Positions 22,665 to 30,823 of a stretch of DNA of 34,559 bases are shown here, in pieces. The DNA is from Pseudomonadota bacterium. GTDB lineage: Bacteria > Pseudomonadota > Alphaproteobacteria > Rhodobacterales > Rhodobacteraceae. How positions within the stretch are numbered: the first letter of the stretch is position 1; each line of letters begins with the position of its first letter. The notes under the pieces are model-generated. The model searched no databases, was not told the origin of the DNA, and saw only the letters and a list, made by a program, of their open reading frames with translations. The stretch is taken from contig CAUJIP010000100.1 of the NCBI GenBank assembly GCA_963205235.1, positions 1-34,559 on the forward strand, given 5' to 3'. The position numbers and the translations under genes were made by a program.

Positions 22665-23081
22665 ATGACCAAACCCCAGAACCCGATTTTCCATTCAATT
22701 CCGATGCGGGCCAAAGTCTTTGGCTGGCTTCTGGTGGCAGCGGGCTGCTTCTTTGCCTGGGTTTACACTGTAGCACCGGGCGCATTCTTTCCCGGCGTCA
22801 CGGTCGAGAGCTTTTCCGAACGCTTCGGGTTGTACAGCACCGGGGTGCGCATCCTCGGGTCAGTCCTGGGGATCGGGATCGCCCTGATCCTGAACAGCGC
22901 AGCGCTTCTGGCGTTGATGCTGGCGACACGCATCTTCATCGAGCTTGGGGATGTCGGAGTCGGACTGGTGTTGAATGGCGCACCCGACGCCAACACATGG
23001 ACCTTGATCGCATTGGCCGCGGTCGAGACCTACATGCTGCTTTTCTTGGTCAGCCGGATCGCCGCAGGGCCGGCAAGGTAG
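22665..23081 (+). CDS. Small integral membrane protein (DUF4345-like?)
   Basis: 138 residues with about four hydrophobic segments: ~17-35 (KVFGWLLVAAGCFFAWVYT), ~62-82 (VRILGSVLGIGIALILNSAA), ~84-100 and ~115-132 (WTLIALAAVETYMLLFLV). ATG at 22665 with AGGGA upstream is chosen; the same frame is open much further upstream but that part runs across ssrA and the LysR gene and is not coding. The overall plan (short 4-helix protein, often beside a LysR) resembles DUF4345-type proteins, but I am not sure of the family. Probably regulated by the divergent LysR protein. Confidence 0.68.
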   Translation: MTKPQNPIFHSIPMRAKVFGWLLVAAGCFFAWVYTVAPGAFFPGVTVESFSERFGLYSTGVRILGSVLGIGIALILNSAALLALMLATRIFIELGDVGVGLVLNGAPDANTWTLIALAAVETYMLLFLVSRIAAGPAR

Positions 23082-23087
23082 TGGCGG

Positions 23088-23113
23088 GGCGCCCGAAACC
23101 GTCCCGGGCGCCC
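23088..23113. terminator. GC-rich inverted repeat between convergent genes
   Basis: GGGCGCCCG and CGGGCGCCC are perfect complements around an eight-base loop; an overlapping GAAACCG/CGGTTTC pair lies across it. It stands between the small membrane gene (stop 23081) and the tyrosine-rich gene (stop 23125). The T-runs are weak, so termination is likely but not certain. Confidence 0.5.
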
Positions 23114-23124
23114 GGTTTCAAAGG

Positions 23125-24525
23125 TCAGCCGCAGACCTCGTAGCCATTCTCGTCGACATAGCAGCCACCACCACCGCTGTCTTCGTAGGAAGGCTCTTCA
23201 TAGACCGGCTCCTCGTAGGATTCCTCATAGACCGACTCTTCGTAGGTTTCCTCATAGGCTGGCTCTTCGTAGGTCTCTTCGTAAGCTGGTTCCTCGTAGG
23301 TCTCTTCGTAAGCTGGTTCCTCGTAGGTTTCCTCATATGCGGGTTCTTCGTAGCCCGAGCCGTCGTCATAGGCTTCGGGAGCGGGCTCGTCGTAGGTCTC
23401 GTCATAGGCTTCGGGAGCGGGCTCGTCGTATGTCTCGTCATAGGCTTCGGGAGCGGCCTCGTCGTAGGTCTCGTCATAGGCCTCGGAGGCGGGCTCGTCG
23501 TATGTCTCGTCATAGGCCTCGGGAGCGGCCTCGTCGTAGGTCTCGTCATAGGCCTCGGGTGCGGGCTCGTCGTAGGTCTCGTCATAGGCCTCGGGTGCGG
23601 CTTCGTCGTAGCTTTCGTCATAGGCTTCGGGGTCGAGATAGCCGTAGGCTTCGGCGTCCTCATAGCTCAGCCCGGTTTCGGGATCGTAGGCCTCGTCCTC
23701 GTAGTAGTAGTCGGTCGACTCATACTCGGCATAGAATTCTTCGGAACTGTAGTAGGCGTCGACTTCCTCGATGTAATAGTCGTCGTCCGGCCAGTCATAG
23801 CCTGCAGCAGAGTCGTCGTAATAGAAGTAGGTCTCGCTGCTTTCGATCGAGGTGATGTAGACCTCGGTGACGATGACCTCTTCGACGTAGATCAGGGTGT
23901 AGTCGTAGACCTGATAGAAGTCGTCATAATAGCTGTCGCAGAAGTCGGAATAGTAGAAGCCGCCACCGCTATAGTAATAGCCGTCGTCGCCGCGATATCC
24001 GTTGCCGCGCTTGGCCTTGGACTTGGACCCGCCGGTATTGTAGGCTCGCCATTTCGAGACGTTCTCAAGCGCGACGGGCTTTTCATAGTCTTCGTTCGTC
24101 AGCTCGACGATCGTCTTCTTCTTCCTGTTCTTCCAGGTGCCCTCGAAGAAAAAGTAGTTCGTGCCCGCCTTCAGCTTGTAGCGGATCATGCTGTCCAGAT
24201 CGACCGGGCGGCGCAGCGCCTTGTCGTCCAGTTCGGTGATGACCTCGCCGGGTTCCAGGCCGTAAAGTTCACCTACACCGCCGGGATCGACCGAAACGAT
24301 CACCAGGCCGGCCGCCTTTTTGCCAAGCTTGAATTCCTTGCGGACCTCAGCGGTGATCGGCAGCAGGACAGCGTCCAGGGCGGGCGAAACATAGGGTTTT
24401 GGCAGACCCTTTTCGGCCAATGCGGCGCTGGCGGGCAAGACTGCGACCGAAAGGCCAAGTGAAAGGGCGCCAATTGCCCGTCGGAAGGCAAGGCCGTGTC
24501 GAATGAAGAATTGGGAAACTGGCAT
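23125..24525 (-). CDS. Secreted PDZ-like protein with Tyr/Glu/Asp-rich repeat tail
   Basis: 466 residues; no family recognised for the whole chain. Signal peptide at residues ~12-38 (AFRRAIGALSLGLSVAVLPA..., cleavage near ALA-EKG). Residues ~45-145 look like a PDZ domain (GLVIVSVDPGGVGELYGLEP, then EVITELDDKALRRPVDLDSM). Residues ~175-300 are extremely rich in Tyr, Asp and Glu, with runs such as YYYSGGGFYYSDFCDSYYDDFYQVY. Then come seven 12-residue repeats (consensus EAYDETYDEPAP, 300-383), six 9-residue repeats (consensus YEEPAYEET, 392-445) and a GGGGCYVDENGYEVCG end with two cysteines. About one residue in seven is Tyr, and the tail is strongly acidic. An AAGGA ribosome site precedes the ATG. 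It probably acts in the periplasm or outside the cell; metal binding, tyrosine cross-linking or self-assembly are guesses. Confidence 0.88.
   Translation of the reverse strand: MPVSQFFIRHGLAFRRAIGALSLGLSVAVLPASAALAEKGLPKPYVSPALDAVLLPITAEVRKEFKLGKKAAGLVIVSVDPGGVGELYGLEPGEVITELDDKALRRPVDLDSMIRYKLKAGTNYFFFEGTWKNRKKKTIVELTNEDYEKPVALENVSKWRAYNTGGSKSKAKRGNGYRGDDGYYYSGGGFYYSDFCDSYYDDFYQVYDYTLIYVEEVIVTEVYITSIESSETYFYYDDSAAGYDWPDDDYYIEEVDAYYSSEEFYAEYESTDYYYEDEAYDPETGLSYEDAEAYGYLDPEAYDESYDEAAPEAYDETYDEPAPEAYDETYDEAAPEAYDETYDEPASEAYDETYDEAAPEAYDETYDEPAPEAYDETYDEPAPEAYDDGSGYEEPAYEETYEEPAYEETYEEPAYEETYEEPAYEETYEESVYEESYEEPVYEEPSYEDSGGGGCYVDENGYEVCG
23191..23352 (-). repeat. Six 27-base tandem coding repeats
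   Basis: Encodes YEEPAYEET four times followed by two variants (YEESVYEES, YEEPVYEEP). Units are highly alike at DNA level, so copy number may vary between strains. Confidence 0.9.
23377..23628 (-). repeat. Seven 36-base tandem coding repeats
   Basis: Encodes EAYDE(S/T)YDE(A/P)A(P/S) seven times. AAP and PAP units alternate for most of the array (A-P-A-P-A-P-P), which points to growth by a 72-base double unit followed by single-unit slippage. Confidence 0.92.
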
Positions 24526-24730
24526 CTGTTATCCTTGAAGGTCGTCGGTTCTGCAGCGGCGCGTGGGTCTGGATGTATAGGAATATGACGGTGTGTCAGG
24601 CAAACATTTCCCTGCCGACATCGCAAATGACGGAACCCGTCACGATACCTTGGGGATCAGGGGAAACCTGTCGGCGCATTGCGGAAGAATTGCGGCGAAT
24701 CTCGGATGAAACACAGCCATTGCGGGCATG

Positions 24731-24767
24731 AAAATGCAAAAGGCCGCCCCCGGTTGAAGGGACGGCC
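24731..24767 (-). terminator. Terminator of the binding-protein gene
   Basis: On the minus strand GGCCGTCCC, eight-base loop, GGGGCGGCC, then TTTTGCATTTTC: nine pairs with one G-T, 33 bases after the stop. Confidence 0.88.
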
Positions 24768-24799
24768 TGAGGATTTGAAGCCGAGCGGAGTGGTCGGGA

Positions 24800-25846
24800 T
24801 CAGAAGCCCGACTTGATCATCTCGAATTCCTCGATCATGCGGTCGCGCAGTTCGGTCGAGGGCGGCGACTGGACGAACAGCGGCGTGGTCACCGGGTCGA
24901 CATAGGCGGCCTGCAGGGCTTCGAGCGGGATCTCGGCCATCGCGGCGTCGTTCGACAGCGAATAGCCGATCGCGTCCAACAGCGGTTGGGCCGAGGAATG
25001 TGCGATAAGCGAGTTGATGTGGTCATAGGCCTTTTCTTCGTTCCCGGCGCTGTCCTTGACGTTGACAAAGCCGCAATACCACGAGGCGGCCCCTTCCGCG
25101 GCCGAGCGGTTGAAGCCGACGGGGAAGTTTTCCGCCTTCAGGATGGCGACCGGGTCATTCCACGACCAGGCAACCTGCACTTCGCCCGAGGCCATCAACT
25201 GCGCCAGTTCCGAAGGGTCGGCCCAATAGGCGCGGACATTCGGATGCACCGCGCGCAGCCAGTCGGCGGCGGCCTGGAACTGTTCGTCAGTCACGTTGTC
25301 CCAGGACATGACGCCCGTGGCCATGAAGGCCAGCGACCAGATGTCATCGGTATTGTCGGGAAGCGCGATGCGCCCGGCATATTTCGGATCGGCGAAAACC
25401 TGAACCGAGGCGACGTCTTCGACGGGAACAGTCTCGGCGTTGTAGGCGATGGCGGTATAGGCATAGTCGGTCGGGATGAACCAGACGCCCTGATCATTGG
25501 TGAAGGGGGCGGTCATCCGTGCCGGGATATTGGCGAATTCCGGGATTTTCGAGACATCCCACGGCTCGATCAGGCCGGCGTCCATGTAACGCGGAACGGC
25601 AGCGGCGCAGGGGTGGACCACGTCGGCGGCAAAGCCTGAGGACATCTTCTGGAAGGCTTCGTCATCATCGGCGAAGAAGACATAGGTCGGCTTGTCACCA
25701 TTCTTGTCGACATAGGGTTGCAGCATGCCGTCGATTTCCCAGCCTGCCCAATCAAGGACGGTCAGTTCGGGATCTGCGGCCTTTGCGGCAACGGCCAGCG
25801 ACAGGATCGAAGCGGCGCTGAGAAGGGCAAGGGACTTGGCGGTCAT
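24800..25846 (-). CDS. ABC transporter substrate-binding protein, polyamine (PotD/PotF) type
   Basis: 348 residues with a signal peptide (MTAKSLALLSAASILSLAVA, cleavage after AKA). The mature protein follows the spermidine/putrescine-binding family plan: LTVLDWAGWEIDGMLQPYVDK (PotD 'WxGY' strand equivalent), GVWFIPTDYAYTAIAYNAETV, IALPDNTDDIWSLAFMATG, ELAQLMASGEVQVAWSWNDP and a C-terminal YVDPVTTPLFVQSPPSTELRD. The ATG at 25846 with GAGGA is chosen. The ligand is probably a polyamine or related amine, but this is inference. No permease or ATPase genes adjoin it, so it is an orphan here. A TTTGATCA site lies 156 bases upstream, shared with the divergent class V enzyme. Confidence 0.87.
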   Translation of the reverse strand: MTAKSLALLSAASILSLAVAAKAADPELTVLDWAGWEIDGMLQPYVDKNGDKPTYVFFADDDEAFQKMSSGFAADVVHPCAAAVPRYMDAGLIEPWDVSKIPEFANIPARMTAPFTNDQGVWFIPTDYAYTAIAYNAETVPVEDVASVQVFADPKYAGRIALPDNTDDIWSLAFMATGVMSWDNVTDEQFQAAADWLRAVHPNVRAYWADPSELAQLMASGEVQVAWSWNDPVAILKAENFPVGFNRSAAEGAASWYCGFVNVKDSAGNEEKAYDHINSLIAHSSAQPLLDAIGYSLSNDAAMAEIPLEALQAAYVDPVTTPLFVQSPPSTELRDRMIEEFEMIKSGF

Positions 25847-26236
25847 GGAGGCTCCTCTGTGGTGGCGGTCATTGCTGTCGACCGTCTGGCTGTTTTTCTT
25901 GGCAAGATTGCAGGACACCCGCCAGAAGCGGCGGTGCCGGACAATAGGAAACTGAGGATTCGCGGCGCAAAGAACAAGGGGAATCTTCGGCACGCCGGAA
26001 GATTTGATCATATTTTATGCAAGGGTTCCCCCGATCACCTGCTAATGCGTGCCGATTGGGCAGGCTTGCCGCGCAGATTGCGACGGGATATGACTTGCGG
26101 TGATGCCGGGGAAACCCGGCTCTGGTCCCGGAAGAGACAGTCCGGGGTCTGGCTGGAAGACCTGCCGCGTAACCGGGTATGACCCCGCCGCGCGCGTGGA
26201 TATCCGGTCGCGCGGCCCCAAAAAAGGAGCCGCCAC
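25847..26236. other. Gap of 390 bases: divergent control region
   Basis: Separates the binding-protein gene (minus) from the class V PLP enzyme (plus). It contains the TTTGATCA site at 26002 and a GC-rich inverted repeat CCGCGCG/CGCGCGG close before the second gene. The middle part (26005-26020) is AT-rich. No gene is seen. Confidence 0.5.
26002..26016. promoter_or_regulatory. TTTGATCA operator, divergent site
   Basis: ATTTGATCATATTTT. One of four copies of the motif TTTGATCAnAT in this window (also 31739, 32640, 32672). The site lies between the binding-protein gene and the class V enzyme and could control both. The likely factor is the GntR/FCD protein at 31803. Confidence 0.65.
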
Positions 26237-27463
26237 ATGGCGCTTGATCTGGATTTCGTCCGTTCGCAGTTCCCGGCCTTTTCGTCGCCGGTCCTGTCCT
26301 CGCATGCCTTTTTCGAAAACGCGGGCGGGAGCTACCCCTGCCAGCAGGTCGTGGACCGTCTGACCCGCTTTTACCGCGACCGCAAGGTGCAGCCCTATGG
26401 GCCCTATCCGGGGGCGCAGGCGGGCGGGGCCGAGATGGACGAGGCGCGCACCCGTCTTGCCGCGATGATGGGCGTGGCGCGGGAAGAAGTGTCGTTCGGG
26501 CCTTCGACCAGTGCCAATACCTATGTTCTGGCGCAAGCGGCGCGCAAATGGCTGGCGGGCACCGGCGGCGCGATCGTGGTGACCAATCAGGACCACGAGG
26601 CGAACTCGGGCGTCTGGCGGCGCTTGGCCGATGAGGGGATCGAGGTCCGCGAATGGAAAGTCGATCCTGACACCGGGTCGCTGGAACCGTCGACGCTGGC
26701 GGCATTGCTGGCGGATGGCATGGTGAAACTGGTGTGTTTCCCGCATTGTTCGAACGTGATCGCCGAAATCAACGACGTGGCGGCAATCTGCGCCATGGCA
26801 CGGGATGGCGGTGCGCGGACTGTGGTCGACGGGGTCAGCTATGCCCCGCACGGGTTCCCCGATATCCCGGCGCTTGGCTGCGACGTGTACCTGTTTTCCG
26901 CCTACAAGACCTATGGGCCGCATCAGGGGATCATGGTCCTGCGCGAAGCCTTTGGCATGGAACTGCCGGGACAGGCGCATTTTTTCAACCATGGCACGCT
27001 TTACAAGCGGCATACCCCGGCGGGGCCGGACCATGCCCAGATCGCAGCCTGTGCTGGCATGGCCGATTACATCGATGCCGTGGCCGCAAAGCATGGGGTC
27101 ACGGGCGATGCCGCCGCGCGGAACCGGGGGGTGCATGACCTGATGCGCGCGCAGGAAGTGGCAGTGATCCAGCCTTTGCTGGACTATCTGTCCGTCCGAA
27201 ACGATGTGCGGCTTCTGGGCCCGCGCGATGGGGCAAAGCGGGCGCCGACGGTGGCGGTGGAGTTGAACCGCCCGGCGGAACCGGTGTCGGAAGACCTGGG
27301 CCGGAACGGTATCGCCTGCTGGGCCGGGGATTTCTATGCCGTGCGCCCGTTGCAAGCCCTGGGGATCGACCTGGAGAAAGGGGTCCTGCGGATGTCGGCG
27401 GTGCATTACACCAGCGCGGCCGAAGTGACGCAGTTGATCGCGACACTGGACCGGTTGCTCTGA
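26237..27463 (+). CDS. Class V PLP-dependent enzyme, cysteine desulfurase-like (TIGR01976 type)
   Basis: 408 residues of aminotransferase class V fold. The PLP lysine is K224 in FSAYKTYGPHQGIM. Other motifs are AFFENAGGSYPCQQV at the N-terminus, FGPSTSANTYVLAQA, TNQDHEANSGVWRRL, FPHCSNVIAEIND and VVDGVSYAPHG with the Asp that holds the pyridine nitrogen. This combination marks the 'cysteine desulfurase-like' VC1184 group, which is not the NifS/SufS sulfur-donating type; the usual reactive-Cys loop is not evident. The reaction is unknown. Perfect ribosome site AAGGAG before the ATG. The divergent polyamine-type binding protein and the shared TTTGATCA site suggest work on an amine or amino-acid substrate. 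Confidence 0.85.
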   Translation: MALDLDFVRSQFPAFSSPVLSSHAFFENAGGSYPCQQVVDRLTRFYRDRKVQPYGPYPGAQAGGAEMDEARTRLAAMMGVAREEVSFGPSTSANTYVLAQAARKWLAGTGGAIVVTNQDHEANSGVWRRLADEGIEVREWKVDPDTGSLEPSTLAALLADGMVKLVCFPHCSNVIAEINDVAAICAMARDGGARTVVDGVSYAPHGFPDIPALGCDVYLFSAYKTYGPHQGIMVLREAFGMELPGQAHFFNHGTLYKRHTPAGPDHAQIAACAGMADYIDAVAAKHGVTGDAAARNRGVHDLMRAQEVAVIQPLLDYLSVRNDVRLLGPRDGAKRAPTVAVELNRPAEPVSEDLGRNGIACWAGDFYAVRPLQALGIDLEKGVLRMSAVHYTSAAEVTQLIATLDRLL

Positions 27464-27508
27464 CGCCTGCCAAGCGGAGCGCCCCTTTCAGGGTCGCACG
27501 TTCCTTGT

Positions 27509-27624
27509 CTCGTCGTCGGGGCTTGCGCCCTCCTCCTCGGGGATGGGGGCGCTTCGCCCCCCACGGCGATGGTTTGAAGGGAAACCATCGCCTTCCCCCC
27601 GAGGATATTTGGGGAAGAGAAAGG
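27509..27624. repeat. Dispersed intergenic repeat, copy 1
   Basis: CTCGTCGTCGGG-GCTTGCGCCC-TCCTCCTCGG, then hairpins GGGGGCG-CTT-CGCCCCC and CGATGGTTT-GAAGGG-AAACCATCG, ending CGAGGATATTTGGGGAAGAG. The first part and the end-block recur at 32506. Elements of this kind are scattered in Rhodobacteraceae genomes. Confidence 0.65.
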
Positions 27625-27631
27625 ACTTGGG

Positions 27632-27661
27632 TGATCCAGGGGGCGGGCTTTGGCGTATCTT
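27632..27661 (+). promoter_or_regulatory. Putative ECF sigma (RpoE/ChrR-type) promoter
   Basis: TGATCC, 18-base spacer, TATCTT, ending 18 bases before the photolyase start. From memory the Rhodobacter RpoE -35 is TGATCC and its regulon includes photolyase and cyclopropane synthase genes. The -10 is a weaker match. Confidence 0.55.
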
Positions 27662-27679
27662 TCCCGGAATGGGGAAAAG

Positions 27680-29086
27680 ATGACTGATGCGCCGTTGATC
27701 TTGTGGTTTCGCCGGGACTTGCGTCTGGCGGACCAGCCGATGTTGTCGGCAGCGATGGCGACAGGTCGTTCGCTGTTGCCCGTGGTCATTCTTGATCCAG
27801 AAACCGAGGCCTTAGGGGCCGCGCCGAAATGGCGGCTGGGGTTGGCGGTCGAGGCTTTTGCCCAAGCGCTTGCCGGGATCGGGCTGCGGCTGACCTTGCG
27901 GCGCGGTCCTGCGCTGGACGTGGTGCGCGCGTTGATGGTTGAGACCGGCGCGCGCGGGGTCTGGTGGTCGCGGCTTTACGATCCGGCTTCGGTCGCGCGG
28001 GACAGCGCGGTGAAGGCGGCGCTGAAGGGGGAGGGCCGCGAGGCGCGCAGTTTTGCCGGTCACTTGCTGCACGAGCCATGGGAAGTCGAGACCGGGCAGG
28101 GCGGGTTCTACAGGGTTTTCACGCCGTTCTGGAAGGCCATGCGGGGCCTGCCGGTGCCTGGGCCCCTGCCTGCGCCCAAGGCTGCGCGGGGGACGGAGGT
28201 CTGGCCGACAAGCGACCGCTTGACTGACTGGCGGCTGGGTGCGGCGATGGATCGCGGGGCGGCCATCGTGGCGCGGTATCAGGCGATTGGAGAGGCTGCT
28301 GCGCGCTTGCGGCTGCATCGGTTTCTGGCCGGGCCGGTTTCGGACTATGCCGAGCGGCGCGATTTGCCCGGCGAAGATGCGACATCGCGCCTGTCCGAAA
28401 ACCTGAGCTATGGTGAGATCGGCATTCGCGAGGTCTGGCATGCGGGACTTCGGCTTCGCGACGAGGGCGTGGGCGGTGCCGAAGCGTTTCTGCGCGAGCT
28501 TGCCTGGCGCGAGTTCAGCTATCACCTGATGCATCACACGCCCGAGATCACCACGCGCAACTGGAAGCCCGACTGGGACGGCTTTCCCTGGCGTGGCGAC
28601 AATCCGGATGCGGAACGCTGGCGGCGCGGCATGACGGGCGAGCCCTTTGTCGATGCGGCGATGCGCGAAATGTATGTGACGGGCACGATGCACAACCGCG
28701 CCCGGATGATCGTGGCCAGCTTTCTGACCAAGCATCTGATGACCGACTGGCGGGTGGGCTTGCGCTGGTTCGCCGATTGCCTGACGGACTGGGACCCGGC
28801 GGCCAATGCGATGGGTTGGCAATGGGTGGCGGGGTCGGGACCGGATGCCGCGCCCTATTTCCGCGTCTTCAATCCCGCGGGCCAAGCCGACAGGTTTGAT
28901 CCGGACGGGCTCTATCGTGACCGCTTCCTTGCCGAGCGTGCCCTTGGGGCCGAGGCGCTGGATTTCTTCAAGGCGGTGCCGCGGTCCTGGAGGCTTTCGC
29001 CGGGGCAGGCCTATCCGGCCAAGGTCATCGATCTGGCCGAGGGACGCGCGCATGCCCTGGCGGCTTATGCGTCACGAAAGTCTTGA
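27680..29086 (+). CDS. phr: Deoxyribodipyrimidine photolyase (DNA photolyase)
   Basis: 468 residues. N-terminal antenna domain starts with LILWFRRDLRLADQPML, the photolyase hallmark. The FAD-binding C-terminal half shows LSENLSYGEIGIREVW, ELAWREFSYHLMHH, RRGMTGEPFVDAAMREMYVTG, MHNRARMIVASFLTKHLMTDWR and DCLTDWDPAANAMGWQWVAGSG. These are class I CPD photolyase motifs, including the W-rich electron path. It repairs UV dimers with light. The ATG at 27680 (after GGGGA) is chosen; the frame to 27650 adds non-conserved residues. It leads the phr - cfa - trgA - trgB run and has an RpoE-like promoter. Confidence 0.95.
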   Translation: MTDAPLILWFRRDLRLADQPMLSAAMATGRSLLPVVILDPETEALGAAPKWRLGLAVEAFAQALAGIGLRLTLRRGPALDVVRALMVETGARGVWWSRLYDPASVARDSAVKAALKGEGREARSFAGHLLHEPWEVETGQGGFYRVFTPFWKAMRGLPVPGPLPAPKAARGTEVWPTSDRLTDWRLGAAMDRGAAIVARYQAIGEAAARLRLHRFLAGPVSDYAERRDLPGEDATSRLSENLSYGEIGIREVWHAGLRLRDEGVGGAEAFLRELAWREFSYHLMHHTPEITTRNWKPDWDGFPWRGDNPDAERWRRGMTGEPFVDAAMREMYVTGTMHNRARMIVASFLTKHLMTDWRVGLRWFADCLTDWDPAANAMGWQWVAGSGPDAAPYFRVFNPAGQADRFDPDGLYRDRFLAERALGAEALDFFKAVPRSWRLSPGQAYPAKVIDLAEGRAHALAAYASRKS

Positions 29087-29142
29087 GCGGTGGATCGGAT
29101 TTGGCGAAACTGTCGGGATCGACAGGAAGTTTGGGGGAAACC

Positions 29143-30357
29143 ATGGACGTTCTGACGACTGCCAAGGGGCAGGCCGGGTTGCCGCGCTATTTTGCGGCGG
29201 CCTTCGACGTGGCCAGCAAGCTGGGCGAGGGACGGCTGGATTTCGTCCTGCCGGACGGACGCAGGTTTCGCGCGGAAGGCAAGGCTCCGGGTCTTGCTGC
29301 CGAGATCAGGGTGGTTGATCCCGATGTCTTTGCCCGGCTGATCCGGGACGGCGATCTTGGCTTTTGCGACAGCTATCTGGAGGGGGCCTGGACCAGCCCC
29401 GATCTGCAGGCCTTTCTGGACCTGATCCAGCGCCCGGCCAACAATCACGTCAACGAAGGATTTCCCGGTCTTGCGCTGGTGCGCGCCTATGAGAGGGTGC
29501 GGTTCTGGCTGCAGTCGAACTCACGTCGGCAGGCGCGACGGAACATCTCATATCACTATGACCTTGGGAACGACTTCTACCGGCTGTGGCTGGACGAGAC
29601 GATGACCTATTCCTCGGCGATCTTCGCCAATCCGCAGGAAAGCCTGGAAACTGCACAGCGGCGCAAATACGCCAGCATGATCGACCAGATGGGGGTTCGC
29701 GAAGGCGACCATGTGCTGGAGATCGGCTGTGGCTGGGGTGGATTTGCCGAATTTGCGGCGAAAGAGCGGGGCCTGCGGGTCACCGGGCTGACCATTAGCC
29801 AAAGGCAGCATGACTTTGCGGTCGACCGAATCGCGAAGTCGGGACTGTCGGACCGGGTGAACATCAAGCTGCAGGATTATCGCGACGAGCGGGGCAGCTA
29901 TGACGGCATCGCCTCGATCGAGATGTTCGAAGCGGTGGGCGAACGCTATTGGCCTGTCTATTTCAACAGCTTGCGCGACCGGCTGAAGCCGGGGCGGAAT
30001 GCCACGCTTCAGATCATCACCATCGCTGACAATCGCTGGCATATGTACCGCAAGGGTGTCGATTTCATCCAGAAATACATCTTCCCGGGCGGCATGTTGC
30101 CAGCGCCTTCGGTGCTGCGGGCCGAGGTGGAACGGGCGGGCATGCGGGTGAAAGGCTCGATCGAATTTGGCGAAAGTTACAGCCTGACCCTGCGCCGCTG
30201 GCACGAGGGTTTCACCGCCCGCTGGGATGAGGTGAAACGAATGGGCTTTGACGAAAGATTCAAGCGGATGTGGGATTTCTACCTCGCCTCTTGCGCGGGC
30301 GCGTTTCAAGGTGGAAATTGCGACGTGACGCAGATCACGGTGACGCGTCCAAGCTGA
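29143..30357 (+). CDS. cfa: Cyclopropane-fatty-acyl-phospholipid synthase
   Basis: 404 residues. It transfers a methylene from SAM to unsaturated acyl chains of membrane phospholipids. Motifs: ISYHYDLGNDFYRLWLDETMTYSSAIF (lipid-side motif), VLEIGCGWGGFAEFAAKERG (SAM motif I), VTGLTISQRQHDFA, FEAVGERYWPVYF, FIQKYIFPGGMLPAP and YLASCAGAFQGG with the conserved C-terminal Cys. The ATG at 29143 follows GGGGG. It lies 56 bases downstream of the photolyase. In R. sphaeroides the corresponding gene belongs, as I recall, to the singlet-oxygen (RpoE) response, matching the promoter upstream. Confidence 0.95.
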   Translation: MDVLTTAKGQAGLPRYFAAAFDVASKLGEGRLDFVLPDGRRFRAEGKAPGLAAEIRVVDPDVFARLIRDGDLGFCDSYLEGAWTSPDLQAFLDLIQRPANNHVNEGFPGLALVRAYERVRFWLQSNSRRQARRNISYHYDLGNDFYRLWLDETMTYSSAIFANPQESLETAQRRKYASMIDQMGVREGDHVLEIGCGWGGFAEFAAKERGLRVTGLTISQRQHDFAVDRIAKSGLSDRVNIKLQDYRDERGSYDGIASIEMFEAVGERYWPVYFNSLRDRLKPGRNATLQIITIADNRWHMYRKGVDFIQKYIFPGGMLPAPSVLRAEVERAGMRVKGSIEFGESYSLTLRRWHEGFTARWDEVKRMGFDERFKRMWDFYLASCAGAFQGGNCDVTQITVTRPS

Positions 30358-30369
30358 GGGGGTTGCCAG

Positions 30370-30822
30370 ATGGCGACATCAATGCCGACGGCGGCCAAGG
30401 CGGTTGGCGCAATTACATTCGCGATTGTCGGCTGGCTTTTGGCCAATGCCTTCATTCCGGGCATGCCCGATGCCGCCTCGGCCGGGCATTTGCGCGAAGG
30501 CGGGGTGGTTGTCGGACTTTTCGTCGGCTGGCTGGTGATGGGCAATTCGGTCGGCCACAAGTACATTGATGCTATCGGCTATGGCTGGAAGACGGTGATC
30601 GTGCTGGCGTTCTTTTGTCTTCTGTTCCTTGGGCTTTACGAAATGCTGAAACAGTCGACACGGATGGTCTATGACGGCCCGATCGACGCGATCCTCGATA
30701 TCTTCGCGCGGATGTTTGACCGGGCAAAAGAGGCGATCACCTTCAACGTGGTCCTTACGATGTTCGTTGGCGGGGGTATTTCGGGATTTGTAACTGAAGG
30801 CGCCAGTCGGCGCTGGAGGTAA
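30370..30822 (+). CDS. trgA: TrgA family membrane protein
   Basis: 150 residues with four hydrophobic segments (~10-28, ~44-62, ~72-93, ~124-144). The start MPTAAKAVGAITFAIVGWLL follows four extra residues. The centre GLFVGWLVMG, a TRMVYDGPIDAILDIFARM segment and the end GGGISGFVTEGASRRWR match the TrgA family, named for a tellurite-resistance locus of R. sphaeroides. ATG at 30370 with GAGGGGG is preferred to the ATG at 30382, which lacks a ribosome site. It follows cfa after 12 bases and is followed by trgB after one base. Its molecular role is not known. Confidence 0.88.
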   Translation: MATSMPTAAKAVGAITFAIVGWLLANAFIPGMPDAASAGHLREGGVVVGLFVGWLVMGNSVGHKYIDAIGYGWKTVIVLAFFCLLFLGLYEMLKQSTRMVYDGPIDAILDIFARMFDRAKEAITFNVVLTMFVGGGISGFVTEGASRRWR

Positions 30823-30823
30823 A

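Noticed and set aside
23191-23628. Regular tandem repeats considered as a CRISPR array
   Set aside because: Units are 27 and 36 bases with no unique spacers, and they form a continuous in-frame coding sequence.
25900-25920. TGGCAAG...TTGCA resembling a sigma54 promoter near the binding-protein gene
   Set aside because: GG-GC spacing is one base short of the required distance and the orientation is towards no suitable gene start.
26042-27406. Minus-strand frame opposite the class V enzyme (454 codons)
   Set aside because: GC-rich shadow frame; composition dominated by Arg, His, Gln and Pro, no motif.
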